From contig CAIRNX010000018.1 in the NCBI GenBank assembly GCA_903880095.1, positions 1 through 64,000 of the forward strand: a stretch of 64,000 nt of DNA, in the 5' to 3' direction. Both the position numbers and the translations under genes were made by a program. Below, in pieces: positions 18,174-27,582 of the stretch. Numbering within the stretch: the first letter of the stretch is position 1; every line of letters begins with the position of its first letter. A model generated the notes under the pieces. The model was not told the origin of the DNA, did not search any database, and saw only the letters and a program-made list of their open reading frames with translations. This DNA comes from an uncultured Micrococcales bacterium (lineage in GTDB: Bacteria; Actinomycetota; Actinomycetes; Actinomycetales; Microbacteriaceae).

Positions 18174-18835
18174 TTGACACCTAAGCCAAGTAGCTCGATC
18201 GCCAACTGATTTCTGGTTCTGAATCCGCTACTCTCCCTGAGTGATTCAAGAAATTTTGTCACCCGATATTTAGTCAATTGCTGTTCTCGAGCGATTTGAG
18301 CATCGCTAAGGCCTTCAAGCATCGCCTTCAACACAGCGCTTTGGTTCGCGTCCATGCTTTCAAGGCTAAGAGCTAAGCCTGGATGCGGTGCAGGTTGTCC
18401 AACGACCTCCGCTAACAAGCCTTCGAGGTATTTTCGTGAAATCGACCGCTCCCCTGCTCCCAAAACTTTGAGTTGCCGGAGCAACGTAGCAACGCCAAGG
18501 TCGCTTGTTACGAAGGCAGAAACCCCTGCTTTTAGGCAGGCGAGCTCAAACTCCGCTGATGCAAAGCTAGCCAGCGCTAGAATCTGCGCCTCATTGTCTG
18601 CTTCATCGAGCCTAGAACCGAGCTCCGCAATGTATTTCTCTGCTCTCCAACCAGGAACTCGAGTATCAACGATTACAACGTCAAGCAGGTATTCGCCTAT
18701 CGATTCGAGGGCCAAACCCGCATCGCCTGTTTGAAAGACGATTTGCATCTCTGGCTGTGACTGAAGCAGTAGCACTCTGCCCTCTCGCACCATTTCGTCA
18801 GCATCGATTAGGGCGAGGCGAAGGCCGTAACTCAC
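18170..18835 (-). CDS. NarL/LuxR-type response regulator, atypical receiver
   Basis: A 221-aa protein: receiver domain at 1-120 and LuxR-type helix-turn-helix at ~155-215 (LSDAQIAREQQLTKYRVTKFL...RTRNQLA). The phospho-acceptor D57 (VVIVDTRVPG) and acidic pair D11/D13 are present. The switch Lys expected in the GA-GYLLK position is Thr110 (GVSAFVTSD), so phosphorylation-driven switching may be altered. Its GTG overlaps the kinase stop (GTGA) and its stop overlaps azlC. It is likely a DNA-binding regulator of its own operon; the target is inferred only from linkage. Confidence 0.85.
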   Translation of the reverse strand: MSYGLRLALIDADEMVREGRVLLLQSQPEMQIVFQTGDAGLALESIGEYLLDVVIVDTRVPGWRAEKYIAELGSRLDEADNEAQILALASFASAEFELACLKAGVSAFVTSDLGVATLLRQLKVLGAGERSISRKYLEGLLAEVVGQPAPHPGLALSLESMDANQSAVLKAMLEGLSDAQIAREQQLTKYRVTKFLESLRESSGFRTRNQLAIELLGLGVN

Positions 18836-20094
18836 TTGCCCTCTACAACCGTTCTCAATTGCGGGAAAATCGCAGCGATAGTGAATCCAACTCCGGGCTG
18901 AAAAGTAGCTTCAACGGTTCCCTCATAAAGCGCGGCACGCTCGCGCAAAGCATTTAGTGTTGACCCATCAATTTGCTGAACAAGAGCACCGAGGTCTTCT
19001 TCAACGCCGTAACCGTCGATGATTTCGTTCAATTGAGTTTCTGCGCGATTAGCCGTTTCAACCCCGTTGTCTTTTATCATCAGTTGCAGACCTGGCTCAA
19101 CCCAAGTGAATTCGACAGTCACGCTTGTGTCACGTGGAGTGTGCTTGCGAACGTTTTCGAGGGATTCCAAAACGATCTTGTAGAGCGTCATCTCGGCACC
19201 CTCGTCAAGCTTGAAAGAAATACCTTCTGATCTCATCTCTGTGCTGAAGCCTAGTTCGCGGTATGCAATGATCAGCGCCTCGAGATCGGCTAGTCGAGGT
19301 GTGACTCCCCCGATAACAGCATCTGTGTGCAACAAATCAAAAAGTCTCCTCAGCTCGAGCTGAGCCGATTTTGCAGCTTCAGACGCCCGCTCTAGCACTC
19401 GGCCGGCAACTTCCGGGTTTTGCTTTACCGCGTATGAGCCACCTTCGGTGAGGCTCAAAACGGCTCCGACGCGTTGAATAAGAAGTTCTGAAAGATCTCG
19501 AACAATGTCGAGCCTTTCATTCTGCTTGGCGAGCTCGACATTCAAACGCGCCTGGGTCAAGAGCGTCAGCGCTCTGTCCATCGGAGAACCGACGTGCTCA
19601 AGTTGAACAAATAGCAAGCGGCCAAGAATCCATGCCAAGGCCAACCAGCCGAATGTCAGAAACAGTGCACCAAAGAACGCAACGGGCATTTGCTCTTGGC
19701 TTACGACAATGCCCAGGCTCTCAAAAGTGGCAAAGGAACCGAAACAAAGGAACCAGATGACTATGCCGGCTCCGAGCAGAGAGATGAGTAGCGCTGAGTT
19801 TCTGACGGCTCGGTGACCGAACGCAGCAATAACAAAAACCGCAACAGGCACCGAAATGGTCGAAAAAGTTGGGGTTTGCCCCAAGAGGACCTGAACGCTT
19901 TCACCGACGACGATCAAGGCGGTCGCCAACCAAGGAAGGCGCCGAGCAAACAGAATCGCAGCAGCAAAAACAGCTCCAGGAATCAGAGCGTTCGCATTTA
20001 TGAGGCTCACGTCGAGCCCACCGAGCACGAGAAAGAAAGCTACCGCGAGGTAGGTGGTTGGGAGCCAGCGGTTTTCTTGGATCCACTTGAACAT
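18832..20094 (-). CDS. Sensor histidine kinase-like protein lacking the phospho-acceptor His
   Basis: A 420-aa membrane sensor of the HisKA_3/NarX-DesK type. Five or so membrane segments span residues 11-165. The dimerisation helix reads NERLDIVRDLS202ELLIQRV: canonical members have R-x-L-H-D, so the His is replaced by Ser202. The ATPase domain keeps an N-box (ESLENVRKH, N314) and a D342-N-G G1 box, and the C-terminal strand GVGFTIAAIFP is family-like. It may be a pseudokinase, a phosphatase-only partner or a binding sensor. It is first in an operon with 4-bp overlaps throughout (regulator, azlC, azlD). Confidence 0.82.
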   Translation of the reverse strand: MFKWIQENRWLPTTYLAVAFFLVLGGLDVSLINANALIPGAVFAAAILFARRLPWLATALIVVGESVQVLLGQTPTFSTISVPVAVFVIAAFGHRAVRNSALLISLLGAGIVIWFLCFGSFATFESLGIVVSQEQMPVAFFGALFLTFGWLALAWILGRLLFVQLEHVGSPMDRALTLLTQARLNVELAKQNERLDIVRDLSELLIQRVGAVLSLTEGGSYAVKQNPEVAGRVLERASEAAKSAQLELRRLFDLLHTDAVIGGVTPRLADLEALIIAYRELGFSTEMRSEGISFKLDEGAEMTLYKIVLESLENVRKHTPRDTSVTVEFTWVEPGLQLMIKDNGVETANRAETQLNEIIDGYGVEEDLGALVQQIDGSTLNALRERAALYEGTVEATFQPGVGFTIAAIFPQLRTVVEGK

Positions 20095-20119
20095 GTGGCC
20101 TCCTGAAGAATTTTCTTAG

Positions 20120-20195
20120 TGGCTCCCCGGCTTGGACTCGAACCAAGAACCTATCGGTTAACAGCCGATTGCTCTGCCAATTGAGCTACCGAGGA
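20120..20195 (-). tRNA. tRNA-Asn (anticodon GTT)
   Basis: Minus-strand cloverleaf with TCCTCGG pairing to CCGGGGA (one T:G), D arm GCTCAATTGGCAGAGC, anticodon loop CTGTTAA giving GTT (Asn), T arm CTTGGTTCGAGTCCAAG, discriminator G and encoded CCA. It lies 25 bp upstream of the kinase-like gene on the same strand. Confidence 0.97.
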
Positions 20196-20235
20196 ATGTT
20201 GTAACAGGTAAAAACATTACCAAAAAACTCGAGGG

Positions 20236-21108
20236 TTAGTAGCCAAGTTTCTTATCTACGACACCAACCCATGCACCAGAACCAAGATAGGCCGAAACAT
20301 TTTCTCGGATTCGCTCGGCAAACATGCGAACTACTTGGGCATCGGTGTCGGCGGTGTGTGGCGTGATGATGACGTTTGGGGTGTCCCAGAGCGGGTGTCC
20401 GTCTGGTAGAGGCTCAGGGTCGGTAACGTCCAAGCCGGCTCCAGCCAACTCACCTGCCTCGAGCGCTGCAATAAGATCAGAAGTCACGACTACCGAGCCA
20501 CGTGCCACATTTACCAAGTAGGCGGTCTGCTTCATAAGTGCAAATTTTTGGGCATCGAACAGGTATCTGGTTCGATCGGTGAGCGCGCAGGCCAAGAGAA
20601 CGAAGTCGGCCTTAGGGAGCTCTTCATCTAGGCGGTGAATATCGTTAGACCCGAGACAAACAACCGGGCAACCAAAAGGCTCTAAAAGCCTTACTATCTC
20701 TGCTGCAATTCCCCCAGCGCCGACGACTAAGACACTCGACTCGTAGAGGCTGACGGCGAATTTTTGCCCCCAAGTCTTAGCCAAGACGCGTGTAGGAATC
20801 GCACGACCTAAGGCAAGAAATAGAGCGAGAGCGTGTTCGGCAACAGGTTCGCTGTAGGCACCTTTAGCCGAAGTGAACAACGGACTCCTACTAATCACGT
20901 CAGAGAACGCATCGACGCCGGCGAATGGCAACTGCACCCACTCGAGCTGAGGGTTTTCGTCGAGGGCTATCCGAAGCAAATCAGGTTGAGAGTAGTCAGT
21001 CCAAATCAGGGCTTTGGCAGTTGGGTCAAGCTGACTTGGTGCTCCCCCACCCGCGAGTACGGCGGCGTCGAATTCGTTGCGTGAATGAGGCGCAATCGCT
21101 ATTTTCAA
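20236..21108 (-). CDS. D-isomer-specific 2-hydroxyacid dehydrogenase family protein
   Basis: A 290-aa NAD(P)-dependent oxidoreductase. The Rossmann motif VVGAGGIAAEIVRLL, the NVARGSVV segment with the substrate-binding Arg, the GLDVTDPEPLP motif with catalytic Glu, and NVIITPHTAD with the catalytic His are all present. It is shorter than PGDH (no ACT domain). The substrate is unknown (glyoxylate, hydroxypyruvate or a phosphoglycerate-like acid). It overlaps the dnaG stop by 4 bp (ATGA) and is the last gene of the long minus-strand series. Confidence 0.88.
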   Translation of the reverse strand: MKIAIAPHSRNEFDAAVLAGGGAPSQLDPTAKALIWTDYSQPDLLRIALDENPQLEWVQLPFAGVDAFSDVISRSPLFTSAKGAYSEPVAEHALALFLALGRAIPTRVLAKTWGQKFAVSLYESSVLVVGAGGIAAEIVRLLEPFGCPVVCLGSNDIHRLDEELPKADFVLLACALTDRTRYLFDAQKFALMKQTAYLVNVARGSVVVTSDLIAALEAGELAGAGLDVTDPEPLPDGHPLWDTPNVIITPHTADTDAQVVRMFAERIRENVSAYLGSGAWVGVVDKKLGY

Positions 21109-22976
21109 GGCCGTCTCGATTTGATAAGCATGATCTCTCGATCTAGGTCGACAAGTTTTCTGGCAATCTCTTGAGTCATCGCAGTGTCACCCGAGGAATC
21201 TGCACGATTGCGAGCCGAGAGCAGATAGTTCTTCTCGAGTTCGATGGTTTTCTCGAGGGCCGACGCAATGACACCTTTGGCGTAAGTTTCTCGACCCGCA
21301 TCGTCACCGACCGGCAACTGTTGCATCGCGATCTCTCGAAAGGTTTGCTGAAGTTCAGGTTGATCGGCAGTGCGCTCAATCATTCGATCGACAAGCCCGC
21401 CCGCGCCGCGTCCAAGTTCGTCCTGAAGAAGTTTTGCAATAGCCACGTGTCGCGATGCAGAAAAATAGATCCTAAAAATTCGAGCAGTGGTTACAGAGTC
21501 CACAAACTCTGGCATCTGCGCCACAACCTCGAGTAGCCATCGCTCCCGCTTATTGGTCGGATCGCGAAGATCCACCGGTTCAAAGCCAACGAACACCTCG
21601 GGTTCTGGCTCGTCAACCGGTGGCGTGAAAGAAATCGATGAAACCTTCGCTGTTCTCGAACGCTTTACCTCTTCATTCACCAGGGCTTCAATTGCACTTC
21701 GGTCAACACTGGTTAGTTCAGAAAGATATTTTTCGTAAACGGAGCGTTGAATCGGGTCAGCGATGCCAGCAAGAATAACGGCACCGGCTCGAGTTGCCGA
21801 AACCTGACCTTCGCGAGAGTTGAGGTCGAACTTCATTACGCTTCGATCTACCGCAAACTCGAGAAGTGGGCGCTTGGCGGCAATCATTGCCTCGACAGCT
21901 TCGTCGCCTCTCTGCTGTCGAAGATCGCTCGGGTCAAGGCCGTCTGGGCCGATGGCCACAAAGGTTTGCGCGTTGAACTTGCTGGCGTTTCCGAAGGCCT
22001 TCATCGCGGCTTTCTGGCCAGCTTCGTCTGGGTCAAAGTTGAAGATCACTTGTGCTGGGTTTGCCGGGTCAGAGCCAAGAATGCGATTTAGAACCTGAAT
22101 GTGGTCGTCGCTAAAGGCTGTGCCACAGGTCGCAATTGCTGTGGTTACGCCGGCAAGGTGGCAAGCCATGACGTCGGTGTAGCCCTCAACGACAACGACT
22201 TGCTGCTTCTTTGAAATGTCACGCTTGGCAAGATCTAAACCGTAGAGAACTTTCGACTTGTGGTAAACAGGCGTCTCGGCTGAGTTTAGGTATTTCGGAC
22301 CTTTATCGTCTTCGAAAATCTTGCGAGCCCCGAACCCGATCACCTGATTGGTGGTGTCTCTAATCGGCCAGACGATTCGCCCACGGAACTTGTCGTAGAC
22401 GCCTCGATCGCCCGAGCTCGCTAAGCCAGCAACGATGAGCTCTTGATCGGTGAAACCCTTGGTTTTGAGGTAATCCGAAAGGTTAGTCCAGCCCTTTGGC
22501 GCCCAGCCAACACCAAACAGGGCAAGAGCGGCAGAGTCGAACCCACGGTCTGCCAAAAGTTTTCGACCCGGCTCGGCCTCGTCGGTTTTTAATGCTTCTT
22601 CAAAAAAGGCAGCTGTGAGAGTGTTTGCCTCGAGAACGCGGGCGCGCTCACCGTTTTCTTTTGACGCACCCTCATCGTATGTGAGCTGATAACCGATTCT
22701 GGCTGCCAGTTTCTCAACCGCTTCGGTGAAACTCAGCTTTTCGACCAGGTCAAGAAACCGATAAACGTCTCCTCCGATCTGGCAACCGAAACAATAAAAC
22801 ATGCTCTTAGAGGGTGTGACCTGAAAAGATGGCGATTTTTCGTTGTGAAAAGGGCAGAGACCTTTGAAGCTCCCCCCGCCGGAAGGCTTTAGGGCGACGT
22901 ATTCACCGATTACGTCTGCGATGTTGATGCGAGCTTTGAGCTCTTCTTTATCGCTGTCTTTGATTCTGCCTGCCAT
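21105..22976 (-). CDS. dnaG: DNA primase
   Basis: A 623-aa primase that synthesises RNA primers at the replication fork. The N-terminal CHC2 zinc finger is CPFHNEKSPSF...YCFGCQ at about residues 41-66. The TOPRIM core includes VVVEGYTDVMA (catalytic Glu) and FNFDPDEAGQKA (the DxD metal site). The C-terminal region should bind the DnaB helicase. It lies 9 bp after dgt, typical of actinobacterial dgt-dnaG pairs. Confidence 0.97.
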   Translation of the reverse strand: MAGRIKDSDKEELKARINIADVIGEYVALKPSGGGSFKGLCPFHNEKSPSFQVTPSKSMFYCFGCQIGGDVYRFLDLVEKLSFTEAVEKLAARIGYQLTYDEGASKENGERARVLEANTLTAAFFEEALKTDEAEPGRKLLADRGFDSAALALFGVGWAPKGWTNLSDYLKTKGFTDQELIVAGLASSGDRGVYDKFRGRIVWPIRDTTNQVIGFGARKIFEDDKGPKYLNSAETPVYHKSKVLYGLDLAKRDISKKQQVVVVEGYTDVMACHLAGVTTAIATCGTAFSDDHIQVLNRILGSDPANPAQVIFNFDPDEAGQKAAMKAFGNASKFNAQTFVAIGPDGLDPSDLRQQRGDEAVEAMIAAKRPLLEFAVDRSVMKFDLNSREGQVSATRAGAVILAGIADPIQRSVYEKYLSELTSVDRSAIEALVNEEVKRSRTAKVSSISFTPPVDEPEPEVFVGFEPVDLRDPTNKRERWLLEVVAQMPEFVDSVTTARIFRIYFSASRHVAIAKLLQDELGRGAGGLVDRMIERTADQPELQQTFREIAMQQLPVGDDAGRETYAKGVIASALEKTIELEKNYLLSARNRADSSGDTAMTQEIARKLVDLDREIMLIKSRRP

Positions 22977-22985
22977 GCCCTAATC

Positions 22986-24251
22986 CTAAGTTGAAGAGCC
23001 GACAAGGCGATTGTGAAGGGTCAAAGCGCTTTGATCGGTTAGCGATGCCACCTGGTCGACGATCACCCTGCGCTGTTGTTGTTCGTTGGTGGCATGAGTC
23101 CATGCGCTAGATGAGTAGTGATCGAGGTGCTTACCGTTTGCTGCTAGCAGCGCCTCGCAGAGTTCGGTCAAAATAGCCCGCTGCCACTCGTAGAAGGGGC
23201 GACGAGAAGCGTGCGACATCAAGAAAACCGAGACAAGCCCCTTTAGCACTGCAATCTCGGCGCGAACCTCTACCGGAGTGATTATGTGGGCCGCATAGCG
23301 GGTGATCTTTGAACCGTTGTTGGCAAGCGTTTCGTCGGTGGCCCTGCCAACAAACGAACCGATAAGTGATGATGTTAGGTTCTTGAGGCGACCTAAGTCA
23401 CGCCCATTGGAGTCGAAATGCACCGGCCAATAGTGATTGGATTGCAGCCGTTCGAGCGCCTCTTCGAGTTCGCCTCTGGTGATGGTTGAACCGACCCAAA
23501 CTTGAATCTGGTCGATCAGGTAATCGTGTTGGGCGGCGTCGGCGATATCGGGTAGCTTGACGAAGCCCGAAACGATGGCGTCTTCAAAATCGTGAACCGA
23601 GTATGCAACGTCGTCTGCAAAATCCATGATCTGGGCTTCGACACACTTCTGCCCTGCAAATGCCCCCTCGCGAAGCCATTCAAAGACCGGGACGTCATCC
23701 TCGTAGACACCAAACTTTGTTGAATGCCCGCCGCCTTCTTCGGGTTTACCTTCTGACCGAAGCCAGGGGTACTTGCAAGTGGCGTCGAGGCTGGCGCGGC
23801 TTAGGTTCAAACCAAAAGCCTTGTCATCTTCGCCGAAAACCTTTGGCTCAATACGAGTGAGCAGCCTGAGAGTCTGGGCGTTGCCTTCGAAGCCGCCAAT
23901 ACCCTCGGCCCAAGTGTTTAACGCCGTTTCGCCATTGTGACCAAAGGGAGGGTGCCCAAGATCATGCGCGAGGCAGGCCATGTCGACAACATCAGGATCT
24001 GTGCCGAGTTCGAGCGCCATTTCGCGGCCGACCTGGGCAACCTCTAGTGAGTGGGTGAGGCGAGTCCTAGCGAAATCGCCACCACTCGGGCTCAACACCT
24101 GCGTTTTGGCTCCCAATCGACGCAATGCCGAAGAATGTAGAACTCTTGCTCTGTCGCGGGCGAACTCACCGCGACGCTCTTGACCGCTCCGACTCTCCGA
24201 AAGAAAGCGTTGCTCGTCGGCTGGTTCGTAACCATTCGGTGTCTCGATCAT
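22986..24251 (-). CDS. dgt: Deoxyguanosine triphosphate triphosphohydrolase-like protein
   Basis: A 421-aa HD-domain dNTPase that releases tripolyphosphate from dGTP or other dNTPs. Metal ligands are evident: RLTHSLEVAQVG (His), CLAHDLGHPPFGHNGE (HD plus His) and MDFADDVAYSVHD (Asp). The ATG at 24251 overlaps the stop of the dihydrouridine synthase gene (ATGA) and gives the usual start [16 protein letters not shown]. It sits between dus and dnaG. Confidence 0.93.
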   Translation of the reverse strand: MIETPNGYEPADEQRFLSESRSGQERRGEFARDRARVLHSSALRRLGAKTQVLSPSGGDFARTRLTHSLEVAQVGREMALELGTDPDVVDMACLAHDLGHPPFGHNGETALNTWAEGIGGFEGNAQTLRLLTRIEPKVFGEDDKAFGLNLSRASLDATCKYPWLRSEGKPEEGGGHSTKFGVYEDDVPVFEWLREGAFAGQKCVEAQIMDFADDVAYSVHDFEDAIVSGFVKLPDIADAAQHDYLIDQIQVWVGSTITRGELEEALERLQSNHYWPVHFDSNGRDLGRLKNLTSSLIGSFVGRATDETLANNGSKITRYAAHIITPVEVRAEIAVLKGLVSVFLMSHASRRPFYEWQRAILTELCEALLAANGKHLDHYSSSAWTHATNEQQQRRVIVDQVASLTDQSALTLHNRLVGSST

Positions 24252-25405
24252 CCGCCCGATACTCCCAGTTCTGCCTCTTGAAGCATTGCCCTTTGATCGC
24301 CAACAAGCTCTTGGCTCTGCAACCAATTCTCGGGTAAGGCACAGACTTTTGCGCCACCGAGGCGCCCGCGCGGGCCTTCAGCTTCTTCGCCGGGATATGG
24401 CTGGTCACGATCGAGCCTCGCGAGGATTTCGTCCATCTGGTCAAGTGACTCAACTCGAGCTAGGTCTGCTCTGAATTCGCCGCCGACCGGGTAACCCTTG
24501 AAATACCAGGCGACATGCTTTCTGATATCGCGGCAAGCGTGGTCCTCGTTCTCGAAAAACTCCACGAGGAGTTCGGCGTGGCGCTTGAAGGCATCGGCCA
24601 CTTCGCCCAGATTTGGCTGAATCGGATCGATTGCGGCATTCGAATTCGGGTTGATTGCATATTCGTCAAATGCCGCCTGCAGGTCACCAAAGAGCCACGG
24701 GCGCCCGAGACAACCTCTGCCAACCACAACGCCGTCTACGCCTGTCTCACGCATCATTCGCACCGCATCACCGGCAGACCAGATGTCGCCGTTACCGAGC
24801 ACCTGAACGTCTGGTAGAGCCTCACGAAGAGTGGCAATCGAACCCCAGTCGGCATTGCCAGAGTAGAAATCAGAAGCGGTGCGACCGTGTAGCGCAATCG
24901 CGGCAACTCCGGCGTCTCGAGCGGTCTTGCCGGCATCGAGATAGGTGAGGTGGTCGGCGTCGATTCCCTTGCGCATTTTCACTGTCACGGGGATCTCACC
25001 AGCAGCCCTAACTGCGGCGTTGACAATAGCCCCGAAAAGGTCTCGCTTCCATGGCAGAGCAGCTCCCCCGCCTTTGCGAGTGACTTTAGGCACAGGGCAC
25101 CCGAAGTTTAGGTCGATGTGGTCGGCGCGGTCTTCGGCAACCAGCATGGTCACGGCATCGGCAATGGTTTTGGGGTCAACGCCGTAAAGCTGCACCGAAC
25201 GGATGTCTTCGCTCTCGTGGTGCCCTACAAGTCGAAGCGACTCCTCGGTGCGTTCAACTAGCGCGCGCGAGGTGACCATTTCTGAGACAAAAAGACCGCC
25301 ACCGAATTCGCGGCAGAGCCTACGAAACGCGGTGTTGGTAATGCCAGCCATAGGCGCCAGGATCACCGGCGTCTTGATGGCTAGCTTGCCGTACTGAAGG
25401 CTCAG
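24248..25405 (-). CDS. dusB: tRNA-dihydrouridine synthase (DusB-like), probable CTG start
   Basis: An FMN enzyme that reduces uridine in the tRNA D-loop. It contains [33 protein letters not shown] with the catalytic Cys, and later [13 protein letters not shown]. The first conventional start is GTG at 25366, but that removes the first beta strand. Thirteen upstream codons in frame read (start)[13 protein letters not shown], which aligns with the family's usual LKIG-x-TPVVLAPMAG. The only plausible start there is CTG at 25405, with GAGAGG 8 nt before it and a CTGA overlap with the glyS stop. The protein would then be 385 aa. The start is inference. Confidence 0.93.
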   Translation of the reverse strand: MSLQYGKLAIKTPVILAPMAGITNTAFRRLCREFGGGLFVSEMVTSRALVERTEESLRLVGHHESEDIRSVQLYGVDPKTIADAVTMLVAEDRADHIDLNFGCPVPKVTRKGGGAALPWKRDLFGAIVNAAVRAAGEIPVTVKMRKGIDADHLTYLDAGKTARDAGVAAIALHGRTASDFYSGNADWGSIATLREALPDVQVLGNGDIWSAGDAVRMMRETGVDGVVVGRGCLGRPWLFGDLQAAFDEYAINPNSNAAIDPIQPNLGEVADAFKRHAELLVEFFENEDHACRDIRKHVAWYFKGYPVGGEFRADLARVESLDQMDEILARLDRDQPYPGEEAEGPRGRLGGAKVCALPENWLQSQELVGDQRAMLQEAELGVSGG

Positions 25406-26793
25406 GGTAGCAACCTCTCGGCTAGGTAACCCTTCAAGCGATCTAGCGATACGCGCTCCTGAGCCATGGTGTCGCGCTCACGAATCGTGACGGCTTTATC
25501 CTCTAGCGACTCGAAGTCCACGGTGATGCAGAACGGTGTGCCGATCTCGTCTTGGCGACGGTAACGACGCCCAATTGCTCCGGCGTCATCGAAGTCGATG
25601 TTCCAGTGGCCACGAAGGTCTTGAGCTAGCTCACGAGCCAGTGGCGAAAGCTCTTCGTTGCGGCTTAGTGGAAGAACGGCAGCCTTGACAGGTGCCAGGC
25701 GGTAGTCGAGGCGAAGAACGGTGCGAACATCGACACCACCCTTGGTGTTTGGCGCTTCATCCTCTGAATAAGCGTCAACCAAGAAAGCCATGAGCGAGCG
25801 AGTCAGACCGGCCGCCGGTTCGATTACGTAAGGTGTCCAGCGCTCATTCTTCACCTGATCGAAGTAGCTGAGGTCGGAACCAGATTCGCGAGAGTGAGTA
25901 GTTAGGTCGAAGTCGGTGCGGTTTGCGATGCCTTCGAGTTCACCGAACTCGCTACCAGGGAAACCGAACTTGTACTCGATGTCAACGGTGCGCTTCGAGT
26001 AGTGAGAAAGCTTTTCCTTCGCGTGCTCGTAAAGGCGAAGGTTGTCTGGGTTGATACCGAGATCGGTGTACCAGTTCATACGTTGTTCGATCCAGTAGTC
26101 GTGCCACTGTTCGTCTGTGCCTGGCTCGACGAAGAACTCCATCTCCATCTGCTCAAACTCGCGAGTTCTGAAAATGAAGTTGCCAGGTGTGATTTCGTTC
26201 CTAAACGATTTACCAATCTGACCGATACCAAACGGAGGCTTCATGCGAGCTGCACCGAGCACGTTGGCGAAGTTGACGAATATTCCCTGAGCGGTTTCAG
26301 GGCGAAGGTAGTGCAAGCCTTCCTCGGCCGCAACTGGACCTAGAAAAGTCTGCAACAGGCCATTGAATGCCTTTGGCTCGGTCCAAGAATCTTTGCCGCC
26401 ACAGTTTGGGCAGGCGATGTCGGCCATCGAGGCAGGTGCGCGACCCTTCTTCTCTTCGAAGGCTTCCTCGAGGTGATCTTGACGGAAACGCTTGTGACAG
26501 CTGGTGCATTCGATTAGAGGGTCAGAGAATTCGCGAACGTGCCCAGAAGCCTCCCAAACCTTGCGAGGAAGAATTACCGAAGAGTCCAAACCGACTATGT
26601 CGTCGCGACTCTGAACCATGGTGCGCCACCACTGCTTCTTGATGTTTTCTTTTAGTTCAACACCTAGTGGTCCGTAGTCCCAGGCTGAACGGCTTCCTCC
26701 GTAAATCTCACCAGCTTGAAAAACAAATCCGCGACGCTTTGCGAGGGAGATTACTGAATCTAGACGGTTTGGTGCTGCCACTTTGGACTCCAT
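25402..26793 (-). CDS. glyS: Glycyl-tRNA synthetase (alpha2, class II)
   Basis: A 463-aa class II synthetase of the single-chain bacterial/eukaryotic type. Motif 2 includes [21 protein letters not shown]; a zinc-binding pair is seen in [10 protein letters not shown] and [10 protein letters not shown]; motif 3 includes [10 protein letters not shown]. It charges tRNA-Gly. The ATG at 26793 is preceded by GAGGAG, which lies in a strong hairpin (see the separate entry). It follows uppS by 39 bp and overlaps the dus gene by 4 bp. Confidence 0.97.
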   Translation of the reverse strand: MESKVAAPNRLDSVISLAKRRGFVFQAGEIYGGSRSAWDYGPLGVELKENIKKQWWRTMVQSRDDIVGLDSSVILPRKVWEASGHVREFSDPLIECTSCHKRFRQDHLEEAFEEKKGRAPASMADIACPNCGGKDSWTEPKAFNGLLQTFLGPVAAEEGLHYLRPETAQGIFVNFANVLGAARMKPPFGIGQIGKSFRNEITPGNFIFRTREFEQMEMEFFVEPGTDEQWHDYWIEQRMNWYTDLGINPDNLRLYEHAKEKLSHYSKRTVDIEYKFGFPGSEFGELEGIANRTDFDLTTHSRESGSDLSYFDQVKNERWTPYVIEPAAGLTRSLMAFLVDAYSEDEAPNTKGGVDVRTVLRLDYRLAPVKAAVLPLSRNEELSPLARELAQDLRGHWNIDFDDAGAIGRRYRRQDEIGTPFCITVDFESLEDKAVTIRERDTMAQERVSLDRLKGYLAERLLP

Positions 26794-26797
26794 GTCT

Positions 26798-26820
26798 ACT
26801 CCTCGCTGGATGCGGGGAGT
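26798..26820 (-). promoter_or_regulatory. Hairpin enclosing the glyS ribosome-binding site
   Basis: On the mRNA strand ACTCCCCGC-ATCCA-GCGAGGAGT forms a 9-bp stem (one G:T pair) with a 5-nt loop. The 3' arm contains GAGGAG, the SD of glyS, 5-6 nt before its ATG. Sequestration of the SD by this stem is evident from sequence; a regulatory role is inference. Confidence 0.45.
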
Positions 26821-26832
26821 GAAGTCTTTATT

Positions 26833-27582
26833 TTACTTGCCAGTTTGGGTTTTCGGTTTGTCAACAGCGCCACCAAAACGTCGGTGACGGTTACCGTATT
26901 CGTCGATCGCGCGCCAGAGATGTTGGCGGTTGAAGTCTGGCCAGAGCGTTTGATCAAAAATGAACTCTGCGTAGGCAGACTGCCAGAGCAAAAAGTTGCT
27001 TGCGCGCTGCTCCCCAGAAGACCTTAGGAACAAATCGACATCGGGCAAATCGGGTGTGGTCAGATATCGCTGAATAGTCTTTTCGGTCACGGCGCCAGGT
27101 TTCAGCCGACCGCTTGAGACGTCCTCGGTGATCCTGTTGACCGCGTCCACGATTTCAACTCTCGAGCCGTAGTTCACGCACATCGTGAGGGTCAAAGTGT
27201 CATTCTTGGCTGTCAGCTTTTCGGCCTCAAGCAGCTCGTTGACAACAGATGCCCACAACTTCGGACGTCGGCCCGACCAGCGAATGCGAACACCCCAAGA
27301 ATTCAGAAGATCACGGCGGCGGCGCAGCACCTCTCGGTTGAAGCCCATCAAGAAGCGAACCTCGTCTGGCGAACGCTTCCAGTTTTCGGTTGAGAATGCA
27401 TACACGGTTAGGTATTTAACCCCTGCCTGAATGGCTCCTTCGACTACATCAAGCAGCGCGGCCTCGCCGGCCTTGTGCCCTTCAACGCGAGTCAACCCGC
27501 GGCCATTGGCCCAGCGACCGTTGCCATCCATGACGATGGCAATGTGCGCTGGCACTTCTGAAAATTTAGGTACGTTCAACAT
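26833..27582 (-). CDS. uppS: Isoprenyl (polyprenyl) diphosphate synthase, cis-type
   Basis: A 249-aa cis-prenyltransferase making the C50/C55 lipid carrier for peptidoglycan and other wall glycans. The N-terminus holds [17 protein letters not shown] with the catalytic Asp and P-loop-like region, then [16 protein letters not shown] and the C-terminal [24 protein letters not shown] motif. Chain length cannot be judged. The ATG lies inside the last codons of recO (17-bp overlap), so the pair is coupled. Confidence 0.95.
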   Translation of the reverse strand: MLNVPKFSEVPAHIAIVMDGNGRWANGRGLTRVEGHKAGEAALLDVVEGAIQAGVKYLTVYAFSTENWKRSPDEVRFLMGFNREVLRRRRDLLNSWGVRIRWSGRRPKLWASVVNELLEAEKLTAKNDTLTLTMCVNYGSRVEIVDAVNRITEDVSSGRLKPGAVTEKTIQRYLTTPDLPDVDLFLRSSGEQRASNFLLWQSAYAEFIFDQTLWPDFNRQHLWRAIDEYGNRHRRFGGAVDKPKTQTGK

